From: Corylus avellana
Lineage: Eukaryota; Streptophyta; Magnoliopsida; Fagales; Betulaceae
Reading direction: 5' to 3'
Length of the DNA stretch: 64,000 nucleotides
Assembly: GCF_901000735.1 (NCBI RefSeq)
Contig: NC_081546.1
Span: 1,431,001-1,495,000 of the forward strand
Part shown: in pieces, positions 25,331 to 37,324 of the stretch
Numbering within the stretch: position 1 is the stretch's first letter
Layout of the letters: each line of letters begins with the position of its first letter
The notes under the pieces: generated by a model
The model's database searches: none
What the model was told of the DNA's origin: nothing
The model's input: only the letters and a program-made list of their open reading frames with translations
Translations under genes and position numbers: made by a program

Positions 25331-25760
25331 TGACGTGTCAAATTGTCTGACACGTCAAAAACCCCCCACGTACATTTTTTTGACGTGTCGGATTGACACG
25401 TCAAAATATTTTTGACGTGCCGAAATGACACGTCAAGAATATTTTTGACGCGTCAAAATGACACGTCAAGAATATTTTTGACGCGTCAAAATGACACGTC
25501 AAGAATATTTTTGACGTGTCAAAATGACACGTCAAAAACTTTTCTGACGTGTCATTTTGACGTGTCATTTCGACACGTCAAAAATATTTTTTTGACGTGC
25601 CATTTTCGACGCGTCAAAATTTTTTTGACGTGTCACTGTAGACACGTCAAAAACCCCAGTTTTTTGACACCTACCCTTTCGACGGTCGATGAACGTCAAA
25701 AACGACGCGTCAAGAGAGGTTTTTGACGTGTCAATACCATTGACACGTCAAAAACCCCCA
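25331..25760. repeat. GACGTGTC/GACACGTC subterminal repeat array
   Basis: About twenty copies of TGACGTGTCA-type units (variants GACGCGTC and GACGTGCC) in alternating orientation, spaced by 5-20 A/T-rich bases. It fits the transposase-binding subterminal region of a CACTA element. The unit contains ACGTGTC, which matches the ABRE-type bZIP site ACGTGKC. Confidence 0.9.
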
Positions 25761-28700
25761 GTCAAAAAAAAAATAATTTTTTGTAGTGTATGCTCTTTTG
25801 GTCAGGTCAGGGGAACAATACCCGAAGAATAAGCAATTGAAGCCTCACTTTTTAGATATGGTTCCCTGGTATTCAGGGTATGTACGCATATAATGTTACC
25901 CTTTTTTTTTTGTCCCGTCCCCTCTACTTTTTTTTTTTTTTTTGGTGGGGAAAGAAGATTTTTGGTGTTTATGCTCTTTGTTGATGGCTATGTGTTGCAG
26001 AACATCAGCTGACTTATACAAGACTGTTTTTGACCTCCTGGTATCAGTAAATGTCTTCCTAGGTCGCTTTGACATGCGTATATTGCAGGTATATAAAATT
26101 TATATAATCCTATACATACACTCGTGCGTATTATATTCATGATACCATTAGCATATTGATCATGTGTACGTCCACTACCAATCAATCATTTTCTCTCTTA
26201 GATTTAACACTTTGATGTGAAGTTAATTATATAAACTAATCTTCCATCTTCAGGCAGCAATGAATCAGGTTCAAGGTTGGCCAACAGATAAAAAGAAGGC
26301 TCAAGATGGAGCCCAGCAGGGAAATTTTCTATATAATCCTTTTCGTGAAGAGAAAGAATTATGGTTTGACTTCATGGCTGATACTGGTGATGGTGGGAAC
26401 TCAACCTATACTGTGGCAAAGCTACTTGCTAAGCCTTTCATTCGTTGCACTAATTCTGACCTTCACTTACCGCGTGGAAACTTACTACTTATTGGAGGCG
26501 ATATTGCGTAAGTTGACAATCCTTATTTTATTATTCATGATATGAAAATCCTACATTTAACTGCTTCCTACATGTTTTTCTCAAATTTCTTATAGTTTGA
26601 GGGGAATATCGCTACAATTAATAGTTTGAGGGAGACATTGAAAATTGAGTGTTAATTTGAGAGTGGCATGTCTACTTTTTTCTAAAAGATTTTATTATAT
26701 CTTTTAAAAATATATAATAAAATCTTACTTAGCTTCTTCAAGATTCTATATAGCATTATTAATTCTTTTATATGTATTTTTAACATCTTTTAATTTGTTT
26801 GTTTAATTGGATATATGTTGATGTTCAATTATAGGTATCCTAATCCGTCACAAATTACATATGAAAGGCGCCTCTTTCTACCTTTCGAGTATGCTCTTCA
26901 GCCACCATCGTGGCATAAAGAAGACCATATGGCTGCTAACAAGCCTGAGGTGCCTCATGGGGTGTCTGAGCTCAAGAGTAAAAAAAATGGCAACAAAACA
27001 AAATACCAAAAACAAGCAATGCCGTATGATGGCCCTCGATGTTTCATCATTCCTGGAAACCATGGTTGGTGATCACTTGGTCTTCGTTTCTGGTTTTTCT
27101 TTTTTTTTTTAAAAAAAAAAAAAATCTCTCTGGGAAACGATTATAGTTATTCCCCCTCCGGCCCTCCCCTCTCATGGTTTTAATATATATGCCTTAAAAC
27201 TAAGCTTGATCTTTATTAAAAGGAAAAAAAATGCAAAATTGGTCTATGTATAAGTTTACCTGATATACAATTAGTTCTAGCTATGTGATATCAAACTGAA
27301 TTCAGAAGTCATTGAGGTATGTAAAAAAAAAAACAATTTAGTCTTTACAACCAAATTTTGTCCACTAATTTAACAGATTTTGTTAATATGACACTGACTT
27401 AAATATGATTAAGTATCACAATTTTATTAACTCTAATATTTTGTGTTATCAGGATCTGTTAAATCAGTGATCGAAATTTAACTGTAGGATTAAATTGTTT
27501 TTTTAGCATACCTCATGAATCTTCAAGTTTATTTTGATATCACATGGAGTTAATTATATATCAAGTAATAAACCACAAAAACTGATTTTACATTTCTTTT
27601 TCTTATTGAAATTAGTTTTTTAATTTGTGTCTTGATCAATAGACCGTAGACCATTCTTTATTCTCATTTCAAAACCCCCAAAGTTGGTTGTCGTTTAGAA
27701 TGTCATTTTTGTGCAATAATATCTAGGTACTTTTTACGTGACAGATTGGTTTGATGGGCTTCACACCTTTATGAGGAATATATGTTACAACAGCTGGTTG
27801 GGTGGGTGGTTTATGCCTCAGAAAAAGAGTTATTTCGCTTTGAAACTTCCTAAAGGATGGTGGGTATTTGGTCTTGATCTTGCACTCCTTGGTGATATTG
27901 ATGTCTACCAATTCGAATTCTTCTCAAAGCTAGCAAGAAAAGGGGTATTTTTCTTACTTTTCTTTTTCATTGTTTTCGATATGGCGTGGTGAGGATATTA
28001 TATGAGTGCATTTTCTTACTTTTCTTTTTCATTATTTTCAATATGGCTTGGTGAGGATATTATATGAGTGCAATATATTGGTTGTGCATGTGTTCCTCTT
28101 CTTCTCATCTTTTTACTCCTAATTTTTTCACTGAATGATTTTAAGTACTTCTTGATTTGGCTAGGTTGGAAAGAAAGACTCTGTGATCGTTATGACGCAC
28201 CAACCGGATTGGCTTCTTAATTGGTATGAAAATGGTGATTCTAAAAATAATGTGTCGGACCTGATATATAACATATTGAAAGAAAGGTGTAAGCTTCGGA
28301 TTGCCGGGGACATACATCACTATATGCGCCACTCAATTGCAAAATCAGATGGGTTAGTTTCTTCTCAGCCTGACAAAAAGCCAGCATGTGCGCAACATCT
28401 ACTTGTAAATGGTTGTGGCGGAGCATATGTGCATCCCACCCATGTCTTTCGTGATTTTAGTGAATCTCATGGAGTTTCTTATGAGTGCAAAGCCGAATAT
28501 CCTTCTTTTAAAACTTCAAGCAGGGTAATTTTCGTTGCTATCGATTCAATCTCATGGGCTAATTTCTTTTAAGGGGTTTGTAGTTACTCACTCTTTAATT
28601 AAGCAGTTTTTCTAGCTTGCCCATATTTGCTTCTTTGTTGGTGCTTGCTTGTGTACATTCCTCTAGCTTTTAGGCTCTTTTGTTTTGAGGAGTTGCTTAT

Positions 28701-30607
28701 TTCTTGTTAAGTTTCTTCAATAACTTTTTACTTATCCCCAAAAAAAAATTAATTAATTAATTAACTTTCATTAAATTTTCTTTTGGTTTTTGGTAATAAC
28801 ATTTTTTTTTTCATTTAGTACAGCTTGCATTTAGAAATATTTGGAACTTCCGAAAGGAGAATTGGCAGTTTGATCATGTTGGTGGCATCATATACTTCAT
28901 ATTGGTCTTTTCTATGTTTCCACAGGTGACTAATAATTATGATGTCTATTATTTCCCTTCTCTCTCTTGAATTGAACCAACTTAAATGAGCCTACTGAGT
29001 TGAATATCTTTCCCATCTTTTTCACTAGTGTGAGCTTGGTCACATCTTCCAAGTAGATTCAACTTCTGATTTCTGGAGGAGTTTCTATGGGACAGTGTGG
29101 AATGCTTTTATATACATGCTGGAGCACTCTTATGTGTCTCTAGGAGGTGCTATGTTGTTGCTGACTATGGCTATTGCATTTGTTCCCTCCAAAGTTTCAT
29201 GGAAGAAACGGATAATCATTGGAATTGTCCATGTTTTTGCGCACCTGACCGCAGCTCTAATTCTTATGCTGGTGTTGGAACTGGGCGTTGAGACGTTTGT
29301 CCGCGATGAATTATTGGCAACTTCAGGTGGGTTTTCCTTCTACCCCATATGTTACAATCAATGAATTAATATTTTCTTGCCTTATATGGTTGGGAAACTA
29401 AGTTAAAATATGGTTAAGTTTATCCCTTCCTATGAGTTTAATCTTTTAAAATAAATGATAATTTAATATTAATTGTATTAGAGAGTTCGAACCCTTGGTC
29501 TACAATTCTCCATTTTTAATTACCGACACTAGTCAAAAGTTGTAAAATAGTTAAAAGTATAGCATTCTTTTAATATTTTATTCCAAAAAAAAAAAATTGT
29601 TTACTCAGGCTATCACTCGTTATATCGGCGATACCAATCACTAGAAAGCAAATACTTTCCAGTTTCAAATGGCACTCGATCTCAGGTAGAAGAATGGACA
29701 TTTGGGCTTTATCCAGCATCTATAAAGTATCTCTTGTCTGCATTTGATGTGCCAGAGGTAAAAAGTAGTATCTTTGTTCCAAAATTTGATGCTTTTTTTT
29801 TTCTTCTTCTTCTACTGAGTGACATTCACATGAAATTGACTTTCAGCTCATGGCTGTCACGCGAGGCAACATTTGCAAGAATGGGATGGAGTCTATCTCT
29901 AGATGGGGTGCCATCATTTATTATGCTTCTGTCTTCTTCTATTTTTGGTTCTTATCAACCCCCTTCGTTTCCTTTGTATTTGGAAGCTATTTATACATCT
30001 GCATCAACTGGTTTAACTTACACTATGATGAGGGCTTCTCCTCTCTTAGAATTGCTGATTACAAGTCATTTACGCGATTTCATATCAAACCCAATGGTGA
30101 TCTTGAAGTTTTCACCCTTGCCATTGATGAGGTAATAAATTTAGACTTTCTGCTTCAACTTTCTTATTTGAGATAGGGTTGAGTAGGTGATATTCGTGTT
30201 GGCATAATGTTAGGTCGAATTACGGGTCAACCTCCTTAATCCTTACACTATCCCATTAAATAAGTAGATCGATGACACAACACAATCCGCATAACCGGTT
30301 TAATAAACATGTCGTGTTAGGTTGACCCTAACATCATATTTCATTTAATAAATAGGTCATGTTGGGTGATCCATTTGATCTGTTTCGACAATTTAAATGA
30401 TGTAAAGACAAAATTAACAACCTGAATTTAAATACATAGAGGAAATCATATATGCCTAAAGTTAGAAGGAAAATTATTATCAAAAAGAAAAGAGAAAGAA
30501 AAAAAATAAAAAGCAAATTAACCACTTAAAGTAAACTGTGTATTGGACAAGGCACTCGTCATTAACTAGCTAGAGTAGATCAACTTGACTCCACTGAATG
30601 TAGAACA

Positions 30608-30720
30608 GGATCTTCTTCAGTTCAAATGAACAGGAGAATATCCAGTTAGTTATACTTAATGGATATTTTTGTATTTTTCGAACTGAATATTCTCCAGTTC
30701 ATTTGAACTGGAGAGAATCC
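30608..30720. mobile_element. 113-bp foldback MITE in intron 14 of copy B
   Basis: Left arm GGATCTTCTTCAGTTCAAAT and right arm ATTTGAACTGGAGAGAATCC pair over ~40 bp, with an AT-rich loop. A related half-arm is at about 34115-34160 (ATCTTCTTCATTTCAAATGA). Confidence 0.8.
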
Positions 30721-31576
30721 TAATTCACTGGATGTTTTCATCTTTACCAAATACAACTATAAAAATACTACTCACGTTCCAATATAAAACATAATTATTT
30801 TAGCCTTTTAATTTTTTGGGCTTTTTTAATTTTTTTTTTTAAAGAAAAAAAAAAAGTTAATTTCTATTGTATATGGATTATGCGAATTGAATCACCTATG
30901 AGTTAAGCAAGTTGACCCGATAATTGAACCATTTATTAAATAAGTTAATTGTGGCAAACCCAAACCCAATTATACAAAACCCTAACTCACTAATTTGTAA
31001 TTGCTGCCTCATGTTGACAAGTAGGTCCCAGAGGAGTGGACGTTGGATCCAGAATGGGAGCAAGAGCAACCAGAAAAGAACAAGTTAAGCCACGAGAGAG
31101 CGTTTCCCAGCAAATGGAAGGCAGCTGCTCCATATCAGGACCCTTTGGAAACTGTAAGGATTATTGACAAATTCGTTATTCGACAAAAAGATAGGCCTGA
31201 ATAGCAACACAGCAGAACACCAAACCAATTTCTTCCTCAGATGCAATTCCTCACAAGGCTAGCCATGACAGCAAAAGAAAAGAGAAAAAAATTAATAACA
31301 TTTTGTAGCAAGTTGTTTTGTCATTCTTTATAAAGTGGTACCACATGCACTTCGTTTGGATAGAAAAGTTGTGCTACGAGTCGTGTAAGTGTCCTAAAGG
31401 CATTGACCAAAGAAAGATGCATGCATCATAAAAAATAAAATAAAAGAAAAGAAAGAAGCATGCTGCATTCCTATCGTTTAAATAAAAATTGTGCAACACA
31501 TAGTTTAGACAAAAGGTGCATGTTGGACATTATGAGCAATTAAAACCTTTATTAATCTCTACTAGTAGAAAAATAA

Positions 31577-31924
31577 TTGCACACCACTGGTCTAACTTAT
31601 ACTAACGAAGAAGTTGAAGAAGTTGCAGTAGTAGAAGATTCTGAATATATTCTAACATATCCTCAAACTCAAAGTGATAGACAAGATCACGAATTGATCA
31701 GTAGATATAATAGGACAATGGCAAAGAGTTTCTTACAAGAGATGATGACGCACAAAATGAAAGTCGATTTCAATGTGTTTAGTGTGTTTGAGAAATACAT
31801 CATTATGCGCAATTTGAATCGCACTTCGATTGTTACGAAATATAAAAGAGTTAGACATCTATTGGACACTCAATCCCGTAGAAGCCAAACTAGCCATAGT
31901 AGCTTTAGATCGAGGGGGTATTAG
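31577..31924 (+). other. unrecognised 115-codon open frame
   Basis: Open frame with a charged, helix-compatible composition (for example YNRTMAKSFLQEMM, KYKRVRHLLD). No signal peptide, no splice partners and no known family were recognised. It may be a decayed transposon-derived fragment. It is reported only so that the stretch is not overlooked. Confidence 0.2.
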
Positions 31925-32019
31925 CATGTTTATGACCGCCTTTTTTGGAATTAAAGGGACTAGCTAGGGAAGGTGATAACCAGCATGTTTATGACCGCCT
32001 TTTTTGGAATTAAAGGGAC
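31923..32019. repeat. direct duplication, period 59 bp
   Basis: AGCATGTTTATGACCGCCTT followed by TTTTGGAATTAAAGGGAC occurs at 31923 and again at 31982, separated by GGAAGGTGATAACC-like sequence. It is recent, with no differences in the first ~38 bases. Confidence 0.85.
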
Positions 32020-32805
32020 CAGAAAGGGTGATAGGTTACTATAATAAAAAAAGGCTAAAGGGATGCTGGAGTTCCTCTATAGTGATGTGGTTATCATAGG
32101 AAGAGTTGGGATGGCATAGGGGCAGCTCCAAGGGGAAGGGTGACAATTGGGTTCCTTTATGGGGTGTGATTTTAATTATTTTTTGTAAATTATTTTTCAT
32201 TGACAATAATTTTTCGCTTGATTCTTAAGAGAAAAATAATTTAGCACACATAAATAGAAATCCGTTTTCACATTTTGCAAAAGAGACAAACTACTTAGTT
32301 CATATAAATGGTAGAAAGTTTGAATCGACCAATAGAAAAGGGGATGGGAAGCGCCTAAAGTTGTGAAAATTACTAGTAGAGGAAACAATTGAATAAAAGA
32401 TCTTGATTTACAAATTTTTGGTGCAACGGTAAATATTGTTTAAATAAACTAATCGAGTTTACTACACAACGAAGCTTCTAACCTTCAAACTTCTCAAATA
32501 AACGTCGCCCATCCATGGGAGAATTAGTACCCAAAACTAACATAAAGGCTAATTTGTGGTCAGAAATTTCCTAAAATTCGGGCCGTTCAAGAATAATTTG
32601 AAATAAGGGTATTTCAGGCCCAAGAAGAAAACAAGGACAATATTTCAAAAACTAAATATTCCTACCGATCAAACTAAGATGCTTGTTTTCTCAACCAATG
32701 CGATACACATTACAATCTGCATTTCCTAATTCAAAACAAAAAGATTGAACAAGAAACGTCAAATGATTTCAAAACCTTTCAGAATGATTTCTCAAGATTT
32801 CAAGT

Positions 32806-33328
32806 TCAAGATGGAGGGAGCGGTGGTGGGTTATTGTGGTTTGGAGGGGGTGGTGGAGGCATTGATGTCTGTGGCATAGGGGGCCTACCGCCATGTTGAA
32901 GGGGTGGGGGTGGCGGTTGACGCCACATAGGTGGTGGTTGGCCTCCCATTCCCATTGGTGGTGGTAGGGGCCTTGGGGGACCTGGAGCTGCCTGTGGAGG
33001 GGGCGGTGGCATGCTTGGGGGAGATGGCTTGAATTGCTGCATTTGTGGAGGCATGCCAGGTGGTGGGATTGTTTGACCTGGTTGCGGTGGCTGACCATGC
33101 CAAGCTGGTTGTCCAGCTATTGGCATAGGTGGGTAGGCTGTTGCTTGAGGTGGTGGTGGGCGGAGTGAATGAATTGGGCCTGGAGCAACAGCGCCATTTG
33201 CAAATTGGCGTGGAGGCATGGCTCCATTGGCCTGAGGAACACTCAGATGAGTTGGAGGCCCACTAGCGAATAAAGTGTGAGGCCTGCTCTTTTGTGCACC
33301 TGGATTTCTTGCAGCCGAAACTCTCTGT
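32806..33328 (-). pseudogene. orphan last exon of splicing factor 3B subunit 4 (SF3B4/SAP49)
   Basis: The minus-strand frame encodes ~174 residues. It begins after a preserved acceptor (TTGCAG|ACAGAGAG) with QRVSAARNPGAQKSRPHTLF and continues ASGPPTHLSVPQANG, PPRQFANGAVAPGP, then a Pro/Met/Gln-rich tail ending in TGA at 32806-32808. This is the C-terminal region after the two RRMs in plant SF3B4, a U2 snRNP SF3b subunit. No RRM-encoding exons exist upstream within several kb (33349-35200 searched by eye), so only the terminal exon is present. It is therefore a partial duplicate. The frame is undamaged, which suggests a recent copy or an assembly artefact. Expression is unlikely without a promoter. 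Confidence 0.8.
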
Positions 33329-33399
33329 CTGCAATATAACGGTAGCACACAAGTAAAGCACTGTCCTTAATGATAGCATGTAATTTGATGCTCTCCATT

Positions 33400-33536
33400 T
33401 CAAACGAAATGGAGAGGAGCCGGCCCTTTACATTTTATAAGGGTAAAATTATCTAAAAATTGTCATTTCACTTTTTTTAAAATAATTTTACCCTTACAAA
33501 ATAATCATAAAGGATTGGCTCCTCTCTATTTCAAAT
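33400..33536. mobile_element. short foldback MITE
   Basis: Left GAAATGGAGAGGAGCC...AAGGGTAAAATTA pairs with right TAATTTTACCCTT...GGCTCCTCTCTATTTC over ~55 bp. It lies just upstream of the SF3B4 fragment. Confidence 0.8.
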
Positions 33537-35269
33537 AAAAGAAAAAAGTAGCAACCTAAAAGTCTTACCTGTTGGGGTACCATGACGCTCTCCTTTAGTA
33601 TCCTTCTTAAAGAAATATGTATACTAACAATAAATAAGCTCTTAGAGAATTCTAGTTTCTCAAATTTCTAAATATTAATGGACTTTACCAAATAAATGGA
33701 TTTTACCCAATAAATAAGCTCTTGTATGGTTGGGGATTTTGACCAAATTACTAATACCCGTCCCCAAGAGATAGCTCAATCGATTGGAACCATGCCTAAT
33801 AAAAATACTAATACCCATATATATTGTATAATTTAGGATTCAAATAATAAAAAAGATCTGAATAAATAACTCAGAATATTTAAAACTCGAATAGTATTAG
33901 GGAGTAAAAAAAGAAAATCGATAAAAAAGAGAAAATCTCTTAATTAATTCTCTAAGCTTAGGGCAATACAAACTTTTGATTCCTATAAAAGGAGCGCATG
34001 CGCATCACATTAATAAGGAAAGACGCACTGATCGAGCAAGAGAAAGATACTTAATTTGCTCATTTTATAGGAATTTTCCAATAGAGTTGCTATAGTATTT
34101 TTCAAGAATTAAGATCTTCTTCATTTCAAATGAACTGAGTAATATTCAGTTAGTTATAGTGGAAAAGTATTTTTGTCACCTTAAAAATGAAAAAGACAAA
34201 AATACCCTTATATTATAACTAATCATCTGATATGTAGATGATTATGTTCCGTTTTTCAATGTTCTTTCATATTTTTCTTTAATTAGAGATTGTGTTGAAA
34301 TTTTGTGAAAACTTGTATTTTGTAAAGAAATAATATTTTAATGGTATGGAGAAAGATAAGGAAAACTATTATGAAATATATTTTTCCATAGAAAAGCAAA
34401 AAGTAGTTTTGTTCCTTAAACTTAAGAAAAATCAAAAAGAAGTTGCTACTAGTGCTCTAAGGAAATACGTACAAATTATGCTAGGACAAGGATTTGGTTG
34501 CATGGCGGCTAATGCAATTCCACTTGGAGAAGGAAAATCAAACCTGAAGAGAAATACTAAAACAACTAGGTCTCACGTGAATTGAGAGAAAGTAATTTCC
34601 TCAAAAAAATAATTACTGAGCTTGTAATAATTAATATTAAATTTTGATCAAATTATGATTTTGAAAATCGACAAAAACAAGAATAACATCTAGCATTACT
34701 CTATGTATATGAATGTATTAAATATTTTACGTCAAAACAAACAAGCCTAAATGAAAGTAAAAAAAAAAATGGTAAATATTATTCTCCTTTAATGTGGGAT
34801 AGTCGGATAGCTAGGGCTGACCAGTACGGTATTTCCGTATTTGTATGGACCGTAATGATGTATACTACTTTTTTAACAAAATGATATCTAGTGCTTTATA
34901 CACCATATTTTTTTTTTCCCCCATTGTATTGGAATGTAACGGCCAGAATGCTTGATTTGATCGGATGGTTTCAACTATTAGCCCATACTCTGACCATTTC
35001 TTTTGCCTCATTTTTCTCAACATGCATGCAGCACCACAAATGAAACCCACAATCCTTTTTAAGTCGTTATACTTTTCTTCTAAAAAAATTTTCTGGCAAT
35101 TTTTAGATGGAAGCCACAGTAAGCTCCTATCGCCATTAGGAATTAATTAATGTTACTGTAATTCTTGCAACTTTTTATATTATATGATTTTCATGTTATA
35201 ATCAAAAATACTAATTCATATTCTTTCATTGTAATCTACGTTACGTTTGGGGGAACCTATAAATCTCAG
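33537..35269. other. intergenic region upstream of the sulfotransferase-like gene
   Basis: AT-rich. It contains a truncated SINE head (about 33762-33800, AGATAGCTCAATCGATTGG) and a half-arm of the MITE family seen at 30608-30720. A 79-codon open frame without a recognised domain lies at 34346-34585. The first exon of the sulfotransferase-like gene was looked for here and not identified. Confidence 0.5.
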
Positions 35270-37324
35270 GATACACTAGTACTGGTCATAAAGCCTCCAA
35301 AGAAATCTCCATTGTTCTTGATGATGCTGGTTCTCCTTTTTGTTATGGTTTGTGGAGTCTACATTTGCTCATTCTGTTTAAAGCAAATAAGCACCCACAC
35401 AAAAGCCAAATCGCTAAACATAGAATTGATGGACAAGCCATGTCATCATGCGCCCTCTATTGAACAATGGGAAGTTCCCTACGTGCATTATCCAACACCC
35501 CAAACGTTTAACAGGTACCTAGCTAGAAACTCATTACCTTTCCTCAATTGTGTCTTTCTCAATTTAGATTTGTCGAACATGAACGAGAATTTCAGGTGTA
35601 ATGGGTTATGAGCAGATCATTTGAGAGGGCGTCCCGTGTCGAACAGGTGCTCGGACCGTCTAAACATATGCCTGAGCAGGGTGAGATTCGGATGCCCTCT
35701 CACATGAGCTGTTCATGTGCAATAAGCAACTCTCATTGCACCCATTAATTGGGATCGGTAAAACATAATCGTTTAATCCGAACAGAGAGGAATGTGCATG
35801 CAATCCGGTCCGGTTCTTTGTCATCTTGTCAATGCAGAGATCTGGGAGTGGATGGTTTGAGACGTTATTAAACAGTCACATCAATGTAAGCTCGAATGGA
35901 GAAATTTTTTCAGTTAGGGATAGGAAGATTAATATTTCTTCCATTGTGAGGACAATGAATAAAGTTTATAATCTTGACTGGTTCAGTAGTGCTTCCAAGA
36001 ATGAGTGCTCCGCTGCTGTTGGGTTCAAATGGATGCTTAATCAGGTTAGTAGCATCATGGAGTTTAGCTTTCAAAATTGAACTACTTTGATGTAAAATTG
36101 CTGCTTGGCTGCTTGCTTATATTCTTTTTTGTACCTTGAATATTTTTTCATTTCGTTATTTAAGGTGAAAAAATTGCTACTTTTCTAACCGCTTAAACTT
36201 TTGAGATAAATCGTGATTTATCTCCGTACTTCACCTTTCATTTTCAATTAATAAATCAGATTTTTTTTTTTTTACTTACTTAAGAGTATAATATCCTAAT
36301 TGCTTGGCAGGGTTTGATGGAGCATCACAAAGAGATAGTGGAGTACTTCAAGAAGCGAAGCATTTCTTCCATATTCCTCTTCAGAAAGAATTTGCTTCGT
36401 CGAATGATCTCTGTTCTTTCAAACTCCTTCGACAGAGATGCTAAGCTACTAAATGGAACCCACAAGTCTCATGTGCATTCCCCAGTGGAGGTCTCTCTCT
36501 CTCTCTCTCATGTGTCCAGCAATTTCATTATTCGAATTATTAGTAATTTGAACATCAAGTGTGGGAGAGCCCTTGGGAAAACTACCTATTTAAATAGGTC
36601 TCAAACAATCCCATCTTAACTTGAACATATAAACTCCATAGGAGTTCTCTCACATTTGCTGGGATCCTGATCCGAGTTTGAAGTGATAATCTCATAGTTT
36701 GTGGATTGCAGGCTCAAATCCTAGCAAAATACAGACCAAAAATCAATGCAACATTATTGATACCTGAGCTGAAACAAGTAGAGGAGACAACTGCCAAGGC
36801 TATAGAATACTTTAAGACCACCCACCACATAGTTCTCTACTACGAGGATCTTGTCAATAATCGCACGGTTAGGCCTATGCATGACTAATGTTGTGATTGA
36901 TGCTTACTTTTTTTTTAATAAAGATTTTCAGTAATTTTGTTGCTTGAATTGCTAGCAATTCAAACAACAAATGTGAGAGAGCTTTTATAGGGCCCAAATA
37001 AGTTTCAGGCAATCTGTTCATTTGTTTGGATAGGTAAATCTTATAAAGACTCTCTCACATTTACTGCAATCCAGGTAGCAGAAGAATCCCCTTTTTCGAT
37101 GTCAATTCCTAATTTTCATACATTTTCTTTGGCAGAAACTTAAAGAGGTCCAAGAATTTCTAAGTTTACCATACAAAGAGCTAACAAGCCGACAGGTTAA
37201 GATACACACTGCCCCCTTGTCGAAGCAAGTTCAAAATTGGAAAGATGTCGAGAAAGCATTGAAAGGTACATCATATGAGAGATTCCTCAAACGTAGCCTT
37301 CCACACACCCTTAACATCTTGTAG
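35270..37324 (+). CDS. NodH-like sulfotransferase / P-loop protein (first exon not found)
   Basis: Type II membrane sulfotransferase-like protein of the plant 'nodulation protein H-related' P-loop family; acceptor substrate unknown. Exons 35270-35514, 35786-36044, 36311-36490, 36712-36867 and 37136-37324 join in phase to 342 residues plus TAG. The first listed exon starts right after an acceptor (CTCAG|GATACA) with DTLVLVIKPPKKSP, then a hydrophobic anchor (LFLMMLVLLFVMVCGVYICS). Exon 2 carries CACNPVRFFVILSMQRSGSG followed by WFETLLNSH, the 5'-phosphosulfate-binding loop. Exon 3 carries IFLFRKNLLRRMISVLSNSF, the likely 3'-phosphate-binding region. An ORF start at 35165 is in frame but looks like intron. 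A short N-terminal exon, a few residues in relatives, is either unrecognised upstream or missing. The remaining frame has no lesion. Confidence 0.85.

Larger units (their letters stand above)
23896..25788. mobile_element. non-autonomous CACTA (En/Spm-like) transposon
   Basis: Begins CACTACAAAAAAAT and ends ATTTTTTGTAGTG, the canonical CACTA terminus, flanked by the 3-base duplication TAT (23893-23895 and 25789-25791). The right subterminal region (25331-25760) is packed with direct and inverted GACGTGTC/GACACGTC units, as in CACTA subterminal arrays. The interior holds a minisatellite and a 100-N gap, so the true length is unknown. No transposase reading frame is visible. It is inserted in intron 4 of copy B. 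Confidence 0.92.
22511..31204 (+). pseudogene. membrane calcineurin-like metallophosphoesterase, copy B (broken exons 3-4)
   Basis: Paralogue of copies A and C. Exons: 22511-22818, 22892-23135, 23238-23309 (truncated), 23657-~23797 (damaged), 25806-25877, 26001-26088, 26254-26507, 26835-27064, 27745-27944, 28165-28524, 28824-28925, 29029-29326, 29609-29757, 29847-30131, 31025-31204. Exon 3 keeps only 24 codons against 60 in A and 82 in C. Exon 4 has 4 extra bases relative to A and C, and its donor GG|GTGAG is replaced by non-splice sequence, so translation ends at the TGA near 23795 (about 254 aa). A CACTA element of at least 1.9 kb fills intron 4. Exons 5-15 are open and in phase, with all phosphoesterase motifs (ADTGDG, GGDIAYPNPS, PGNHDW, MTHQPDW, GDIHHY) and the C-terminal membrane part. 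Exon 8 has an in-frame insert rich in Lys/Asn/Gln. An N-terminally truncated product from an internal promoter is possible but unproven. Confidence 0.85.
31205..32805. other. 3' flank of copy B and intergenic region
   Basis: 3'UTR of copy B followed by spacer. A 115-codon open frame (31577-31924, plus) is rich in charged residues but has no recognised domain and is not called as a gene. A short tandem duplication at 31923-32019 is listed separately. Nothing else was seen. Confidence 0.5.

Noticed and set aside
25331..25760. Regular short repeats resembling a CRISPR array
   Set aside because: Units alternate in orientation and spacers are 5-20 A/T bases of variable length. They lie inside a CACTA element of a eukaryotic genome.
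29734..30135. 133-codon plus-strand frame in copy B
   Set aside because: It runs from the end of exon 13 through the intron into the wrong frame of exon 14. The correct frame for exon 14 gives the conserved membrane segment.
32769..33103. Additional minus-strand frames overlapping the SF3B4 fragment
   Set aside because: Alternative-frame readings of the same proline-rich exon, with lower resemblance to any known protein.
34346..34585. 79-codon frame as the missing first exon of the sulfotransferase-like gene
   Set aside because: It ends in a stop without a donor in phase and does not resemble the short N-terminal exon of the family.
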